64,000 nt of DNA, taken from Sphingopyxis sp. FD7 (lineage in GTDB: Bacteria; Pseudomonadota; Alphaproteobacteria; Sphingomonadales; Sphingomonadaceae). The DNA lies in assembly GCF_003609835.1 (NCBI RefSeq), contig NZ_AP017899.1:178613-242612 (forward strand), in the 5' to 3' direction. The position numbers and the translations under genes are program-made. The notes under the pieces were generated by a model. It saw only the letters and a list, made by a program, of their open reading frames with translations. It ran no database searches and had not been told where the DNA came from. Below are positions 63,925 through 64,000 of the stretch, in pieces. How positions within the stretch are numbered: the first letter of the stretch is position 1; every line of letters starts with the position of its first letter.

Positions 63925-64000
63925 AATCTTCCCTCCCACATTTTTATGCCGCCATAATGCGAGGGTCGAAGCCAAGGTCAAACAGGCCCGGACTGCGTTC

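Noticed and set aside
1..64000. CRISPR arrays, tRNA or rRNA genes, riboswitches.
   Set aside because: I saw no regularly spaced direct repeats, no cloverleaf with a CCA-type end and no rRNA-like conserved blocks on either strand. I could not run a covariance search, so a missed small RNA is possible.

Overview
The window looks like DNA from a sphingomonad-type alphaproteobacterium. It is GC-rich, carries four large TonB-dependent receptors tied to substrate-specific catabolic operons, shows dense ATGA-type stop/start overlaps, and holds an IS6100-like element, a transposon common in sphingomonads. It is a mosaic: a Tn3-family transposon, one complete and one truncated IS3-family copy, a third IS3-family fragment and an IS6100-like element separate gene blocks, and most junctions carry a broken gene. 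Species and replicon (chromosome or plasmid) cannot be told from the sequence alone.

Layout. (1) 1-4577: end of an Oar-like TonB receptor, a NupC-type nucleoside transporter, a CDP-alcohol phosphatidyltransferase and an AhpD-like protein. (2) 4727-8953: Tn3-family transposon with perfect 40-bp ends, tnpA, tnpR and a small membrane-protein cargo gene. (3) 9093-21858: a catabolic island with two MaoC-like proteins, a DUF35 protein and an SCP2-thiolase-like protein (a split version of the ChsH1/ChsH2/Ltp2 hydratase-aldolase type), a Baeyer-Villiger-type flavoprotein, an acyl-CoA ligase, an SDR, a TetR regulator, a TonB receptor, an HSL-type esterase and an AAHS-type permease. Three related 20-bp palindromes lie at its promoters and form a candidate TetR regulon. 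(4) 21903-26343: a heavy-metal module wrecked by insertion sequences. A MerR-family metal sensor and its promoter survive, but the target gene is cut after 17 codons. Two small cysteine-rich exported proteins follow.

(5) 26579-35877: an acetate module with a CrbS-like SLC5-histidine kinase hybrid, its LuxR-type response regulator, acetyl-CoA synthetase, a DcaP-like porin and an MHS-type permease, with a 36-bp palindrome between acs and the porin. (6) 36065-38225: small genes, a resolvase remnant and the IS6100-like element, which cuts dctA down to 31 codons. (7) 38344-41430: DctB/DctD two-component system with a perfect DctD-type palindrome; DctD has lost the sigma-54 GAFTGA motif. (8) 41427-55503: a TSUP permease, then a divergent sugar-acid regulon (L-idonate/gluconate type) with a LacI/GntR regulator and a GntR-like operator. 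(9) 55622-63924: a leftward operon of TonB receptor, ribokinase-like kinase, a TIM-barrel/FGE-like fusion, a GH127-like glycosidase and a class III CoA-transferase.

The most interesting parts are the TetR-controlled split hydratase-aldolase island, the fusion protein in the GH127 operon, the 49-residue protein with three evenly spaced Cys-Cys pairs, and the DctD variant whose operator sits beside a TTGACA element.
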